This document shows positions 7,754 to 16,172 of a DNA stretch of 64,000 nucleotides, one piece after another (position 1 is the first letter of the stretch; each line of letters begins with the position of its first letter). The stretch is taken from the NCBI RefSeq assembly GCF_002892835.1, contig NZ_PJMB01000012.1, positions 1 to 64,000 on the forward strand. Direction: 5' to 3'. The stretch is from Arthrobacter sp. AFG7.2 (GTDB lineage Bacteria; Actinomycetota; Actinomycetes; Actinomycetales; Micrococcaceae). The notes under the pieces were generated by a model, which was not told the DNA's origin, searched no databases, and saw only the letters and a program-made list of their open reading frames with translations. The position numbers and the translations under genes are program-made.

Positions 7754-8473
7754 ATGAAGAAACCCCGCAGCTCCGTGGACTGGGATGGTGCTGTCAACGC
7801 GTGGCACGTGGCCGGCGACGTCTACCGGATGGGCCGGCGTGAATGGGTCACGGAGGCGGGCTGGCGGCAGATGTACGACGACGGCGTCCGCACAGTGATT
7901 GATCTGCGAAACCCTGCAGAGGCCCGGCGCCGGGACACCGACCCCGTGGTGGGCGGGGCGGCGTGGTCCGGGATGGTCCTCGTTTCAGCGCCTACGGAGG
8001 AACCTGGTGATCCCCGCTTCACAGCACTGACCGGCCCCTACCTCAACGATCCTGCCCACTATTCGGAGAACGCGCGGCTGTTCCCGGACAAGCTGGTGGG
8101 AGTCTTCCGCGAGTTGGCGGCCGCCTCGCCCCGGGGCGGCGTGCTGTTGCACTGTGCTGCAGGCCGTGACCGCAGCGGCCTGGTGGCCGCGATGGTCCAG
8201 GATCTTGCAGAGGCCCCGGACGCAGACATTGCCGACAGCTACCGTCGCGCAGCCGGCGGCATCAACGAGCGCTACCGTACGCACGGCCCGCCCCACGACC
8301 GTGAACGCTATGTTGAAGAAGCCGAGCTGGCACCTCTGCTCGAGCAGCGCGGACTCGCAGTTGTGGAGTTTGTCCGGGAACTGGACACCCGTGCTTTCTT
8401 GCTGCGGCACGGCCTCAGCCCTGCTGAGCTGGACGCGGTGCTGTCCCTTTGCGGAACCGGGGTGTCACGATGA
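7754..8473 (+). CDS. Tyrosine-protein phosphatase (PTP-like, HCxxGxDRSG)
   Basis: 239-aa phosphatase with P-loop HCAAGRDRSGL (nucleophile Cys near residue 136) and an N-terminal VIDLRNPAEARRRDTDP block, as in IphP/MptpB-type protein Tyr and lipid phosphatases. No signal peptide. ATG 7754 lies 97 bp from the divergent SGNH gene. Its stop overlaps the start of the serine protease (ATGA), indicating coupling. The physiological target is unknown. Confidence 0.87.
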   Translation: MKKPRSSVDWDGAVNAWHVAGDVYRMGRREWVTEAGWRQMYDDGVRTVIDLRNPAEARRRDTDPVVGGAAWSGMVLVSAPTEEPGDPRFTALTGPYLNDPAHYSENARLFPDKLVGVFRELAAASPRGGVLLHCAAGRDRSGLVAAMVQDLAEAPDADIADSYRRAAGGINERYRTHGPPHDRERYVEEAELAPLLEQRGLAVVEFVRELDTRAFLLRHGLSPAELDAVLSLCGTGVSR

Positions 8474-11046
8474 GCGCCGGCAGACTGGTGAACGGCGGCA
8501 ATCTGCGGCGTTTGCTCTCGTTTGGCGCTGCCACCGGCGTGCTGGCTGCGTCCGCCTACGTGGCTGTTCCCGCCTGGGCGGCGGGGAGCGATAGCGAAAC
8601 TGAGGCCACCAGTCCGGCCGCAAGCACCATAGCAAGCCCGGGAACGGAGGCCCCGGCGCCCGCAGCTTACGGCGTTTCCGCAACTGGTCTCGCGGATGCC
8701 GTCCAGCGCGACCTCGGCGTCACCCCGGAACAGTTCGACGCGGCGGGGGAGCTGGGTGTCCGGGCAGAGGCTGCCGCAGCGGCGCTCCGCGCCGTGCCTG
8801 GCTATACGGGGATCCGGGTGGAAAACAACAAAATCATCGTGACGGGTTTTGGAGGCGAACTGCAGGCAGCCATGCACGCGCTCGCCGCCGGCGCTCCAGG
8901 CCTTCCACTGGAGCTGGAAGCGCCAGCTGCGCCTGAACCAACAGCGTCCGCATCCCCAGCGCCCGGGTCCGAACGTGCTGCCAGCACCGAACAGCTTTTC
9001 CACGCCTACGTGCGCGACGTCGGTATCACGGGCCTGCAGGCGGTGGTCAGCACTGGTTCGAGTTTTGTCATCAGGACCGGGGGCGTCAACACGCCGGAGT
9101 CGGCAGGCGCGGCCGCTCTGTCCGTCACTGGTTCAGAGGCGACAGAAACGGGCACCGGGAAGGTCTCGGCGTCCGAGTTCGTGTCGAGGTACACAAACGT
9201 CGAACTGGCACCGGGAGCCCCCTTGAAGCCGGAAGCCGATGTCCCGGGCGGGGTGGGTTATGCAGCGGACAGCGGGTGGATTTGTTCGACTGGTTTCTCC
9301 GCGTTCACTCCGGCGGGCCTGCCTGCCGTCCTGACCGCTGGGCACTGTGGCGAGGATGGGGCATCGAAGACCGCTGACCTGCTGCTCCAGGGAGTGCGGG
9401 CAGGCTTGCTGGGCAGCTTCGAGTTCAGCCAGTTTGGCGGATCGGGCAACACCCCCGTGCTGCAACCCGGTAACGGCACAGACCCCGGGAACGCAGGAAC
9501 GGACCTCGCGGTCATTGGTGCCCTCCGCGCGGATCTGGACCCGCTCCCCGCAGCTACCACATGGGGCAACCAGACTGCCCCGGGACCTGACGTCAAAATC
9601 ATCGGCGCGGCTGCCCCGGTGATTGGCATGGACGTGTGCCGTTCCGGCTGGCGGACGGGATGGTCGTGCGGCACCATCAGCGAGGTTGGGATTTACCTCA
9701 TTGAGGGGACCAACTATGCACAAGACAAAAAGGATCTACGGGCCATCAGGGGCTTCGTGTCCTTGGATGTGCAGTCGGCCGGCGGCGACTCCGGCGGCCC
9801 CTGGATCAGCGGAAACTTCGCAGTGGGTATCCATTCCGCCGGAGAAAGCGGAGGGGCCCAGAACTTCGCCCTGGCAGCCACCCTGCAGGATGCACTCGAG
9901 GTGCTGCCCGGGTACCAGCTGGAAGTCTTCCTCAACAAACCGGCACTGACTTCGCCCGCGCCTGGCGAAAGCGTGCAGGCAGGCCAAGCCATCGCCGGAC
10001 AGGTTCCCGTGGAGCCGGCCTCTGCCTCGGGTACCGCCGTCCGCATCAGCCTGCCCGGCCATGAAACCTTTGACGTGCCCGTCGACAAAGCAGGCAATTG
10101 GAGCTTTAACGCTCCGTGGACTGCTGGCCCGTTGACCTTCCAGGCTGAAACGATGAACGGCTCCAGCCGCTCCGGGGCCGCGTCGCTGACGGCAGACGTT
10201 GCGCCTGCACCCCTGGCTGCCCCCACCATCGCGGCTCCTGCGGGTCAGCCCCTGACGGAGTTGACCACCCTTTCCGGCACGGGCGCTCCGGGTGCAACCG
10301 TGACCGTGTCAGGTGACGTGGCGGGCTCCGGAACAGTAGGCCTGGACGGGCAATGGACGGCCAGCGTGGCAGGTACGGCAGCTTTCGGCAATGTGACGGC
10401 CAACGCTGTGCTGTCCTCGCCGGGAACGGCCAACAGTCCTGTTGCCACAGCAACGGTCCAGGTAACGCCTCCGCGTCCGGTCATTGCAAGCATCAATGAC
10501 GGGCAGCATTTCCGCCAGGACAACCTGCCGCACACCATTTCCGGCAGCGGTGCCGAAGGGGCAGACGTGACCGTGTCGATCGACGGGAAGCCCCTCTCCG
10601 GCTTCACATCAGGCGGCCAGGCCGGCTCCCGGTCGGCGGCACCTGCCCTGGTTCCGCTGGAGCTGGTTGCGGGCGGAAGCTGGCAGGTTCCCTTCCCTGG
10701 CGGACTGGCCCCCGGAGCCCACACGATTTCCGTAATCCAGGCCATGGATGGACTCTCCTCGGCAACGGCCACCGCATCGTTCGTCCTTGACCCCGCTCCG
10801 CAGCCCTCCGCGGACGGCCCGCCTGCGGACGGCCCGCCCGCCGTCGGCGTGACCCCGCCCGGCAAAACCCCTCCTGCCGACCCCGCCAATACCGGAGGCA
10901 ACGGCGACCGGAGGAATGCCGGCAACCTGGCTTACACCGGCCCGTCCGCGCTTCTCCCCGCGGCTGGTACCGCCGCAACCGCAATTGTGGTCGGTGCCGT
11001 GCTGATGGCGCTGGTCCGCCGTCGGACGCTTGGGACCCGACGCTGA
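8470..11046 (+). CDS. Cell-wall-anchored S1-type serine protease with Ig-like repeats
   Basis: 858-aa secreted protein. Signal peptide about 1-37 (ends VPAWAA). A prodomain-like region (about 70-240, with GLADAVQRDLGVTPEQF) resembles streptogrisin/alpha-lytic proteases. The protease domain (about 260-480) has catalytic His in LTAGHCGEDG, Asp in GTDLAVIGA and Ser in GGDSGGPWISG. Two or three bacterial Ig-like modules (about 495-760) and a Pro/Gly linker follow. The C-terminus carries LAYTG, a hydrophobic span and RRRTLGTRR, a sortase sorting signal of LAxTG type. ATG overlaps the phosphatase stop. Likely displayed on the cell wall; specificity unknown. Confidence 0.88.
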   Translation: MSAGRLVNGGNLRRLLSFGAATGVLAASAYVAVPAWAAGSDSETEATSPAASTIASPGTEAPAPAAYGVSATGLADAVQRDLGVTPEQFDAAGELGVRAEAAAAALRAVPGYTGIRVENNKIIVTGFGGELQAAMHALAAGAPGLPLELEAPAAPEPTASASPAPGSERAASTEQLFHAYVRDVGITGLQAVVSTGSSFVIRTGGVNTPESAGAAALSVTGSEATETGTGKVSASEFVSRYTNVELAPGAPLKPEADVPGGVGYAADSGWICSTGFSAFTPAGLPAVLTAGHCGEDGASKTADLLLQGVRAGLLGSFEFSQFGGSGNTPVLQPGNGTDPGNAGTDLAVIGALRADLDPLPAATTWGNQTAPGPDVKIIGAAAPVIGMDVCRSGWRTGWSCGTISEVGIYLIEGTNYAQDKKDLRAIRGFVSLDVQSAGGDSGGPWISGNFAVGIHSAGESGGAQNFALAATLQDALEVLPGYQLEVFLNKPALTSPAPGESVQAGQAIAGQVPVEPASASGTAVRISLPGHETFDVPVDKAGNWSFNAPWTAGPLTFQAETMNGSSRSGAASLTADVAPAPLAAPTIAAPAGQPLTELTTLSGTGAPGATVTVSGDVAGSGTVGLDGQWTASVAGTAAFGNVTANAVLSSPGTANSPVATATVQVTPPRPVIASINDGQHFRQDNLPHTISGSGAEGADVTVSIDGKPLSGFTSGGQAGSRSAAPALVPLELVAGGSWQVPFPGGLAPGAHTISVIQAMDGLSSATATASFVLDPAPQPSADGPPADGPPAVGVTPPGKTPPADPANTGGNGDRRNAGNLAYTGPSALLPAAGTAATAIVVGAVLMALVRRRTLGTRR

Positions 11047-11080
11047 GGTTTGGACAAGCTCAACAACCCGGCCAGACGGC

Positions 11081-11533
11081 TCATCTTTTGTGGCGCCGCA
11101 TCAGCAGGTTGGTGATGCGCAGGGTGCAAAGCCGCTGGCCCGCCTCGTTGGTGATGAGCACCTCGTGGGTGGTGAGCGTGCCGCCGAGGTGGATGGGCGT
11201 GGCCGTAATGGTGATCTGCCCTTCCCGGGCGGACCGGTGGTGGGTGGCTGACACGTCCACCCCCACCGCCGTCTTCCCGAGTGTGCTCGCGTGAATGACC
11301 GCTGCCCAGGAACCCACGGCTTCGCCTACGGCCAGCGACGCCCCGCCGTGCAGCAGGCCGAAAGACTGCCGGTTTCCCTCCACAGGCATGGTGGCGACTA
11401 CACGCTCCACCGACTCCTCGAGGATTTTCACGCCCATCTTCTCGTCCAGTTCGCCAAGGGTGATCTTCCACAGCTCCTTGTCGCTGCCGTCGTGTTCTTC
11501 GCTGGCTGTATCGTTCGGCGGTGGGGTGCTCAT
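11081..11533 (-). CDS. PaaI/hotdog-fold thioesterase
   Basis: 150-aa hotdog thioesterase with the signature SFGLLHGGASLAVGEAVGSWAA, in which HGG and Glu are the usual catalytic region, and VGVDVSATHHRSAREG. ATG 11533 has GAAGGAGA at a good distance. Divergent from paaZ with a shared 198-bp intergenic region holding operator B, so it may belong to the same regulon. Related to YdiI/PaaI enzymes that hydrolyse aromatic or dead-end acyl-CoA. A DHNA-CoA thioesterase role is possible. Distinct from the PaaI at 17535-18008. Confidence 0.85.
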   Translation of the reverse strand: MSTPPPNDTASEEHDGSDKELWKITLGELDEKMGVKILEESVERVVATMPVEGNRQSFGLLHGGASLAVGEAVGSWAAVIHASTLGKTAVGVDVSATHHRSAREGQITITATPIHLGGTLTTHEVLITNEAGQRLCTLRITNLLMRRHKR

Positions 11534-11661
11534 CTGCTCTCCTTCGGCGCGCCGGCACATTTGCGCCGGCCATTGTCGCGTTGCCCATTACTGTAGGCGG
11601 CCTTCCGGTGTGCACCCGCCTTCTAGTGTGCAGCGGGGCACATTCATGTATGGTAAATATA

Positions 11662-11683
11662 TTACCGAACGGACGGTCAGTAA
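11662..11683. promoter_or_regulatory. PaaR/TetR-type operator B (paaZ / thioesterase)
   Basis: TTACCGAACG-GA-CGGTCAGTAA arrangement with A/T-rich flanks extending the symmetry to 24 bp. It is the best-conserved of the four sites and lies 48 bp before paaZ in the divergent promoter region, so it could control both paaZ and the thioesterase gene. Confidence 0.7.
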
Positions 11684-11731
11684 TCTTGTGGCCGCTTCTG
11701 TCTGCCCCTTTGTTGGAAGGACCCGTCAACG

Positions 11732-13843
11732 ATGACCACCACAGCCACAGCTCCCCAGGGCACGGTCGACACCGTGGAGACAGTGCCCAGCTTTATCCAG
11801 GACTCCTGGTGGACTCCGGACACCGGAGCGGCATCGTCCGCAACTCCTGTCAGGGACGCCAGCACGGGGGAGATCCTGGCCAAGGTGAGCACCGAGGGGC
11901 TGGACCTGGGCGCCGTCGTGGACTACGGCCGCACCACCGGCCAGCTGGAGCTCGGCCAGTTCACCTTCCACCAGCGCGCCCTCAAGCTCAAGGAGCTCGC
12001 CCAGTACCTGAACGCCCGGCGGGAGCACTTCTACACCTTCTCCGCCCAGACCGGCGCCACCAAGATTGACTCGATGATTGACATCGACGGCGGCATCGGC
12101 GTCCTTTTCACCTTCGGCTCCAAGGGCCGCCGCGAGCTTCCCAACTCCCAGGTGGTTGTGGATGGCCCCATGGAAGTGCTGTCCAAGGACGGGTCCTTCG
12201 CCGGTGAACACATCTACACCCGCATCCCGGGCGTGGCCGTGCAGATCAACGCGTTCAACTTCCCCGTCTGGGGCATGCTGGAGAAGTTTGCCCCCGCGTT
12301 CCTCGCCGGTGTTCCCACCATCGTCAAGCCCGCCACCCCCACCGGGTACGTGGCCGCCGCCGTGGTGAAGGCCATTGTTGAATCCAACATCCTTCCCAAA
12401 GGCTCGCTGCAGCTGATCTCCGGCTCCGTCCGCGGGCTGCTGGATGTGCTGGACTACCGTGACCTGGTAGCTTTCACCGGCTCGGCTTCCACTGCGCTGT
12501 CCTTGAAATCGCACCCCAATGTGGTCCAGGGCGGTGTCCGCTTCACCTCCGAAACGGACTCGCTGAACGCCGCCATCCTGGGGCCGGACGCCGTGGAAGG
12601 CACTCCGGAATTCGATGCCTTCGTCAAGTCCGTGGTCACCGAGATGACGGCGAAGGCGGGTCAGAAGTGCACCGCGATCCGCCGCGCCATCGTGCCGCAG
12701 GAACTGGTTTCCGCCGTATCCGCGGCCATCGGCAAGCGCATCCAGGAGCGTGTGGTCCTCGGTGACCCGCGCGCGGAGGGCGTCACCATGGGAGCACTGG
12801 CCTCAGTGGAGCAGCTTGAGGATGTCCGGGCCGCTGTCCAGACCATGCTCGACAACGGCGGTGAGCTCGCTTACGGAACACTCGAAACGCCGTCGGTCAC
12901 GTCTGCGGACGGTTCCACCGGCGTGGTGGATGGCGGCGCGTTCATGGCGCCCGTCCTGCTGAATTGGCAGGATCCCGAAGCGGAGGAAGTCCACTCGCTG
13001 GAAGCATTCGGTCCCGTTTCGTCTGTGATCGGGTACAAGGACCTTTCCGACGCCGTCCGCCTCGCCGCCCGCGGCGGCGGCTCCCTGGTGGCCTCGGTCT
13101 GCACCAACGATCCGTCAGTGGCGCGCGAACTGGTGACCGGTATTGCCGCGCACCACGGCCGTGTCCTGATGCTCAACCGTGAGGACGCCCGCACCTCCAC
13201 CGGGCACGGTTCGCCGGTGCCGCACCTGGTCCACGGCGGACCCGGGCGCGCCGGCGGCGGGGAAGAGCTCGGTGGGATCCGTTCAGTGATGCACCACATG
13301 CAGCGCACCGCCATCCAGGGCTCCCCGAACATGCTGACGGCCGTCACGGGCGTCTGGCACCCCGGCGCCGACCGCAACTTCACCGTGGACACCGAGGGAA
13401 CCCACCCGTTCCGGAAGCCGCTGGAGACACTGCGCATCGGCGACGCCGTCCGCTCCGACCTGCGCCAGGTGACTTTGGAGGACATCACCGCCTTCGCCCA
13501 TTCCACCGGCGACACCTTCTACGCCCACACCAACCACGAGGCAGCGGAAGCCAACCCGTTCTTCCCGGGCATCGTGGCCCACGGATACCTGCTGCTGGCC
13601 TGGGGTGCCGGCCTGTTCGTGGAGCCTGCTCCGGGCCCGGTCCTTGCCAACTACGGACTGGAAAACCTCCGGTTCATCACTCCCGTTGCCGCCGGGGACT
13701 CAATCCGCGTGACGCTCACTGCCAAGAAGATCACGCCGCGCGAAACTGACGAGTACGGCGAAGTGGCCTGGGACGCGGTCCTCACCAACCAGAACGAAGA
13801 GATCGTGGCCACCTACGACGTCCTGACCCTCGTCGAGAAGTAA
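11732..13843 (+). CDS. paaZ: Bifunctional oxepin-CoA hydrolase / semialdehyde dehydrogenase PaaZ
   Basis: 703-aa fusion. An aldehyde dehydrogenase domain (about 1-540) has the Glu of TSETDSLNAAI and the nucleophile Cys of GQKCTAIRRAI (about residue 312). A C-terminal MaoC-like (R)-hydratase domain (about 555-700) contains HTNHEAAEANPFFPGIVAHG. In the phenylacetate pathway it opens oxepin-CoA and oxidises the aldehyde to 3-oxo-5,6-dehydrosuberyl-CoA. Slightly longer than E. coli PaaZ (681 aa), with both domains intact. Start preceded by GGAAGGA. Operator B lies upstream and a strong terminator follows. The ring-epoxidase genes paaABCDE are not in the window. Confidence 0.95.
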   Translation: MTTTATAPQGTVDTVETVPSFIQDSWWTPDTGAASSATPVRDASTGEILAKVSTEGLDLGAVVDYGRTTGQLELGQFTFHQRALKLKELAQYLNARREHFYTFSAQTGATKIDSMIDIDGGIGVLFTFGSKGRRELPNSQVVVDGPMEVLSKDGSFAGEHIYTRIPGVAVQINAFNFPVWGMLEKFAPAFLAGVPTIVKPATPTGYVAAAVVKAIVESNILPKGSLQLISGSVRGLLDVLDYRDLVAFTGSASTALSLKSHPNVVQGGVRFTSETDSLNAAILGPDAVEGTPEFDAFVKSVVTEMTAKAGQKCTAIRRAIVPQELVSAVSAAIGKRIQERVVLGDPRAEGVTMGALASVEQLEDVRAAVQTMLDNGGELAYGTLETPSVTSADGSTGVVDGGAFMAPVLLNWQDPEAEEVHSLEAFGPVSSVIGYKDLSDAVRLAARGGGSLVASVCTNDPSVARELVTGIAAHHGRVLMLNREDARTSTGHGSPVPHLVHGGPGRAGGGEELGGIRSVMHHMQRTAIQGSPNMLTAVTGVWHPGADRNFTVDTEGTHPFRKPLETLRIGDAVRSDLRQVTLEDITAFAHSTGDTFYAHTNHEAAEANPFFPGIVAHGYLLLAWGAGLFVEPAPGPVLANYGLENLRFITPVAAGDSIRVTLTAKKITPRETDEYGEVAWDAVLTNQNEEIVATYDVLTLVEK

Positions 13844-13856
13844 AACCCTTCGGCGA

Positions 13857-13903
13857 ACAGCAGGGGCGCCCCGGACTGAACTGGTCCGGGGCGCCCCTGC
13901 TGT
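13857..13903 (+). terminator. Strong terminator of paaZ
   Basis: A perfect 20-bp stem (starting ACAGCAGGGGCG, ending CGCCCCTGCTGT) with a 7-nt loop TGAACTG, followed by TTTCCT. It begins 14 nt after the paaZ stop. Confidence 0.9.
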
Positions 13904-13922
13904 TTCCTCTGCGGCTAAAGCG

Positions 13923-14228
13923 TCAGGACTCGGCGCCGCCATGCAGGCCGTCGTCGCTGCTGTCATCCTCCGGGCCGGTGCCGTGCCCGCTTTCACTCTG
14001 GTCCGAAAGGTCCATGTTGCCCCTGGCTTCGGTCATGGTGGGCCCGCCGGAGGGGACACTGTAGGTGTCCGGGCGGATGCCGTGGGACTGTTCCTCGATC
14101 AGGGCCTGCTCTTCGCTGAAGCGGATCACGTTGGCCTCGTCTCCGGCATCGCCGGGGATGTCCTCGCGGACCTTTGAGGGATCCGGAATGATGTATCCGG
14201 CGTCTGCTTCGTCTTTGGGGTGGCTCAT
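13923..14228 (-). CDS. Small acidic hydrophilic protein of unknown function
   Basis: 101-aa protein starting MSHPKDEADAGYIIPDPSKVRED and rich in Asp, Glu, Ser and Gly towards the C-terminus (SESGHGTGPEDDSSDDG). No membrane segment or known motif; probably largely disordered. ATG 14228 with AGGAAGG. Starts 4 bp after the end of the htrA-like gene on the same strand, so it is probably cotranscribed with it. Function not recognised. Confidence 0.7.
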   Translation of the reverse strand: MSHPKDEADAGYIIPDPSKVREDIPGDAGDEANVIRFSEEQALIEEQSHGIRPDTYSVPSGGPTMTEARGNMDLSDQSESGHGTGPEDDSSDDGLHGGAES

Positions 14229-14232
14229 GTTC

Positions 14233-15345
14233 TTACCTTCCTGTGGGGGTGTTACTTGTGGGCCGGGCGATGAGGTCCGCCTTGAGGTCAAGGCTCTGGT
14301 CCTGCCGCTTGACCTTGAAGCCTACGGTATCGCCGGGGTTGCGGTTCCGGAGTTCAGCCAGGAGCTTCTCGGGGGCGTTCAGCTCCACACCTTCCATGGA
14401 CTCCAGGACGTCGCCGGGGCGGATGCCTGCGCGTCCCGCGGGGCCGTCCTCGTCCACTGCCAGGACCACGACGCCGGTGCTTGCCTCGATGCCCAGCTGG
14501 CCGGCGATCTGGGGCGTCAGTGCTCCCGGGGTGAGGCCCAGGTACGCGTGCTCGGCAGTGCCGTCGGCCAGGAGTTCCTCGGCAACCTCCACTGCGGTGG
14601 CGGCGGGAATTGCGAATCCGAGGGCAACGGCGCCGGCAGACGGAGGAATGTAAGCCTCGCTGATGCCGATGATTTCGCCGCGCATGTTGATGACCGCCCC
14701 GCCCGAATTGCCCGGACTGATGGGGGCATCGGTCTGGATCAGGTCCACCAGCGACAGGCTGTTGGAGGCGGAGCCGGGAATGGAGCGGTGCAACCCGGAG
14801 ATGATGCCGGCGGTTGCCGTGTTTTCGAAGCCGAGCGGCGAGCCCAGCACCACGGCACCTTCGCCGACGCGCGGCAGGTCGGTCTGGTACACGGGTTTGG
14901 GCAGGCCGGTGCGGTCGGCCTGCACCAGGGCCAGGTCTGTCACGGGGTCGGTGGCCTTGACCGTTCCCTCCACCCGCTGGCCGTCAGCGAAGGCGACCTC
15001 CACGGTGGTGTTGCCACGGATCACGTGTTCGTTCGTGAGGACGAGGCCGTCCTCGGAATAGACCACCCCGCTACCCAGGCCGCCTTCGGTGAAGATGGTC
15101 ACCACGGACGGTGCGAGGTTCTCCACGAGCTGGGGGATGTCGGCTGCAGCGGCCGGTGCGGGGGCTGCGGCGGTGCTGGCGGCAGTGGCAGTGGACGTTG
15201 AACCGCTGGCGGCGGACCCGTTGGGTTCCGGCGGAGGGGAGCCCGTGCAGGCGGTGAGGACCACGGAAGCGCCCAAAAGTGCGGCTCCCGCTGCCGTGCG
15301 GAACCGGTGCGAACGCGGTGGTTCGTTGCTGGTAGCGGTGCTCAT
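14233..15345 (-). CDS. HtrA/DegP-family trypsin-like protease lipoprotein with PDZ domain
   Basis: 370-aa envelope protease. Lipobox GASVVLTACTGS near residue 25, then a Ser/Ala/Thr-rich linker. The trypsin-like domain has His in LTNEHVIRG (about 107), Asp in VTDLALVQAD and Ser in SPGNSGGAVIN (about 214). One PDZ domain spans about 285-365 (GPAGRAGIRPGDVLESMEG). ATG 15345 with AGGAGG. Likely an extracytoplasmic quality-control protease anchored to the outer face of the membrane. The downstream acidic protein is in the same operon. Confidence 0.92.
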   Translation of the reverse strand: MSTATSNEPPRSHRFRTAAGAALLGASVVLTACTGSPPPEPNGSAASGSTSTATAASTAAAPAPAAAADIPQLVENLAPSVVTIFTEGGLGSGVVYSEDGLVLTNEHVIRGNTTVEVAFADGQRVEGTVKATDPVTDLALVQADRTGLPKPVYQTDLPRVGEGAVVLGSPLGFENTATAGIISGLHRSIPGSASNSLSLVDLIQTDAPISPGNSGGAVINMRGEIIGISEAYIPPSAGAVALGFAIPAATAVEVAEELLADGTAEHAYLGLTPGALTPQIAGQLGIEASTGVVVLAVDEDGPAGRAGIRPGDVLESMEGVELNAPEKLLAELRNRNPGDTVGFKVKRQDQSLDLKADLIARPTSNTPTGR

Positions 15346-15417
15346 ACGCGGCCTCCTGCGGATCCTCGGGCTGGTCCTACCACCGTAGCCGCGGAACCAC
15401 GAAAATACCAAGCAGCC

Positions 15418-16047
15418 TTAGTATTTTGCTGCGGGCTCCGTGGAGTGCAGGCCGTCGAAGGCCATGGTGATGACGTCGTCGGCCAGTCGTTCCGGTGACA
15501 GCGAGCCGCCGGGCTTGTACCACTCCACGATCGAGTTGATCATGCCGAACAGCAGGCGGGTGACGGTCCTCGGATCGATGTCCTGGCGGAGGGAGCCTTC
15601 GTCGCGGGCGGCGGAAATAAGGCCAGCCACCTTGTGGTCGAACGTGCGGCGGCGTTCCAGCGCGTCCCGCTCAATTTCGGTATTGCCGCGCAGGCGAAGG
15701 AGCAGCGTAACGAACGGCAGCCGGTCCACCAGGACCGCCACCGTTTGGCGGAGCACGAACTCGAGGCGCGCATCGGCTGCGCCTGAGGTTGCGGCGGGCT
15801 CCTCCAGAATGGACTCCAGGCCGCCCAGCGCATGGTCCAAAGCGAGTTTGAGGAGGTCGCCCTTGGAGGGCACATGGTGGTAGATGGCAGACTTGGAGAT
15901 GCCAAGGTTGTCCGCGAGGATGCCCATCGATGTTGCGTCGTAACCGTGCCGGTTGAAGACGTCGACGGCGATGCGCAGTACCGACTGCTGGTCGTATCCG
16001 GGGCGGCCGCGCTTGGTGGGTGTATCTGTGCTGGACATACCGGCCAT
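15418..16047 (-). CDS. TetR family regulator, candidate PaaR
   Basis: 209-aa TetR-family repressor. The N-terminal helix-turn-helix (about 25-65) includes MGILADNLGISKSAIYHHVPSKGDLL. The C-terminal ligand domain is larger than average and fits the acyl-CoA-responsive TetR type. ATG 16047; a second ATG three codons later is possible. An operator-like sequence touches the start codon, so autoregulation is likely. It neighbours paaK-paaI and its candidate binding motif recurs before paaZ, paaI and the thiolase operon. PaaR in related actinobacteria responds to phenylacetyl-CoA. This assignment is inferred from context. Confidence 0.82.
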   Translation of the reverse strand: MAGMSSTDTPTKRGRPGYDQQSVLRIAVDVFNRHGYDATSMGILADNLGISKSAIYHHVPSKGDLLKLALDHALGGLESILEEPAATSGAADARLEFVLRQTVAVLVDRLPFVTLLLRLRGNTEIERDALERRRTFDHKVAGLISAARDEGSLRQDIDPRTVTRLLFGMINSIVEWYKPGGSLSPERLADDVITMAFDGLHSTEPAAKY

Positions 16048-16068
16048 TTTCTCATGAACGTTCGGTAA
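16048..16068 (-). promoter_or_regulatory. PaaR/TetR-type operator C (autoregulation)
   Basis: On the minus strand TTACCGAACGTTCATGAG runs directly into the regulator start codon. The left half matches the other operators exactly and the right half is degenerate. Contains the 8-bp palindrome GAACGTTC. The position suits autorepression. Confidence 0.55.
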
Positions 16069-16118
16069 TTAACGCTATTGATGTTCGGGGACCTTGGACC
16101 CTGCGGTGCGGAAACATG

Positions 16119-16152
16119 ACAGGTGGCCGGGGCGTGGGTCCCGGCCACCTGT
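16119..16152 (-). terminator. Terminator of the paaI-paaK operon
   Basis: Perfect stem ACAGGTGGCCGGG/CCCGGCCACCTGT (13 bp) around a short loop, directly after the paaK stop on the minus strand and before the TetR promoter region. Confidence 0.8.
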
Positions 16153-16172
16153 GAGTTTTTCGGCGTGGGCTG

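Noticed and set aside
7657..7797. Longer N-terminus for the SGNH hydrolase starting at 7797
   Set aside because: It would run into the divergent phosphatase start region and precede the signal peptide; ATG 7656 has a strong Shine-Dalgarno.
14065..15201. 378-codon plus-strand open frame opposite the HtrA-like gene
   Set aside because: Shadow of the protease frame; HtrA motifs on the minus strand are complete.
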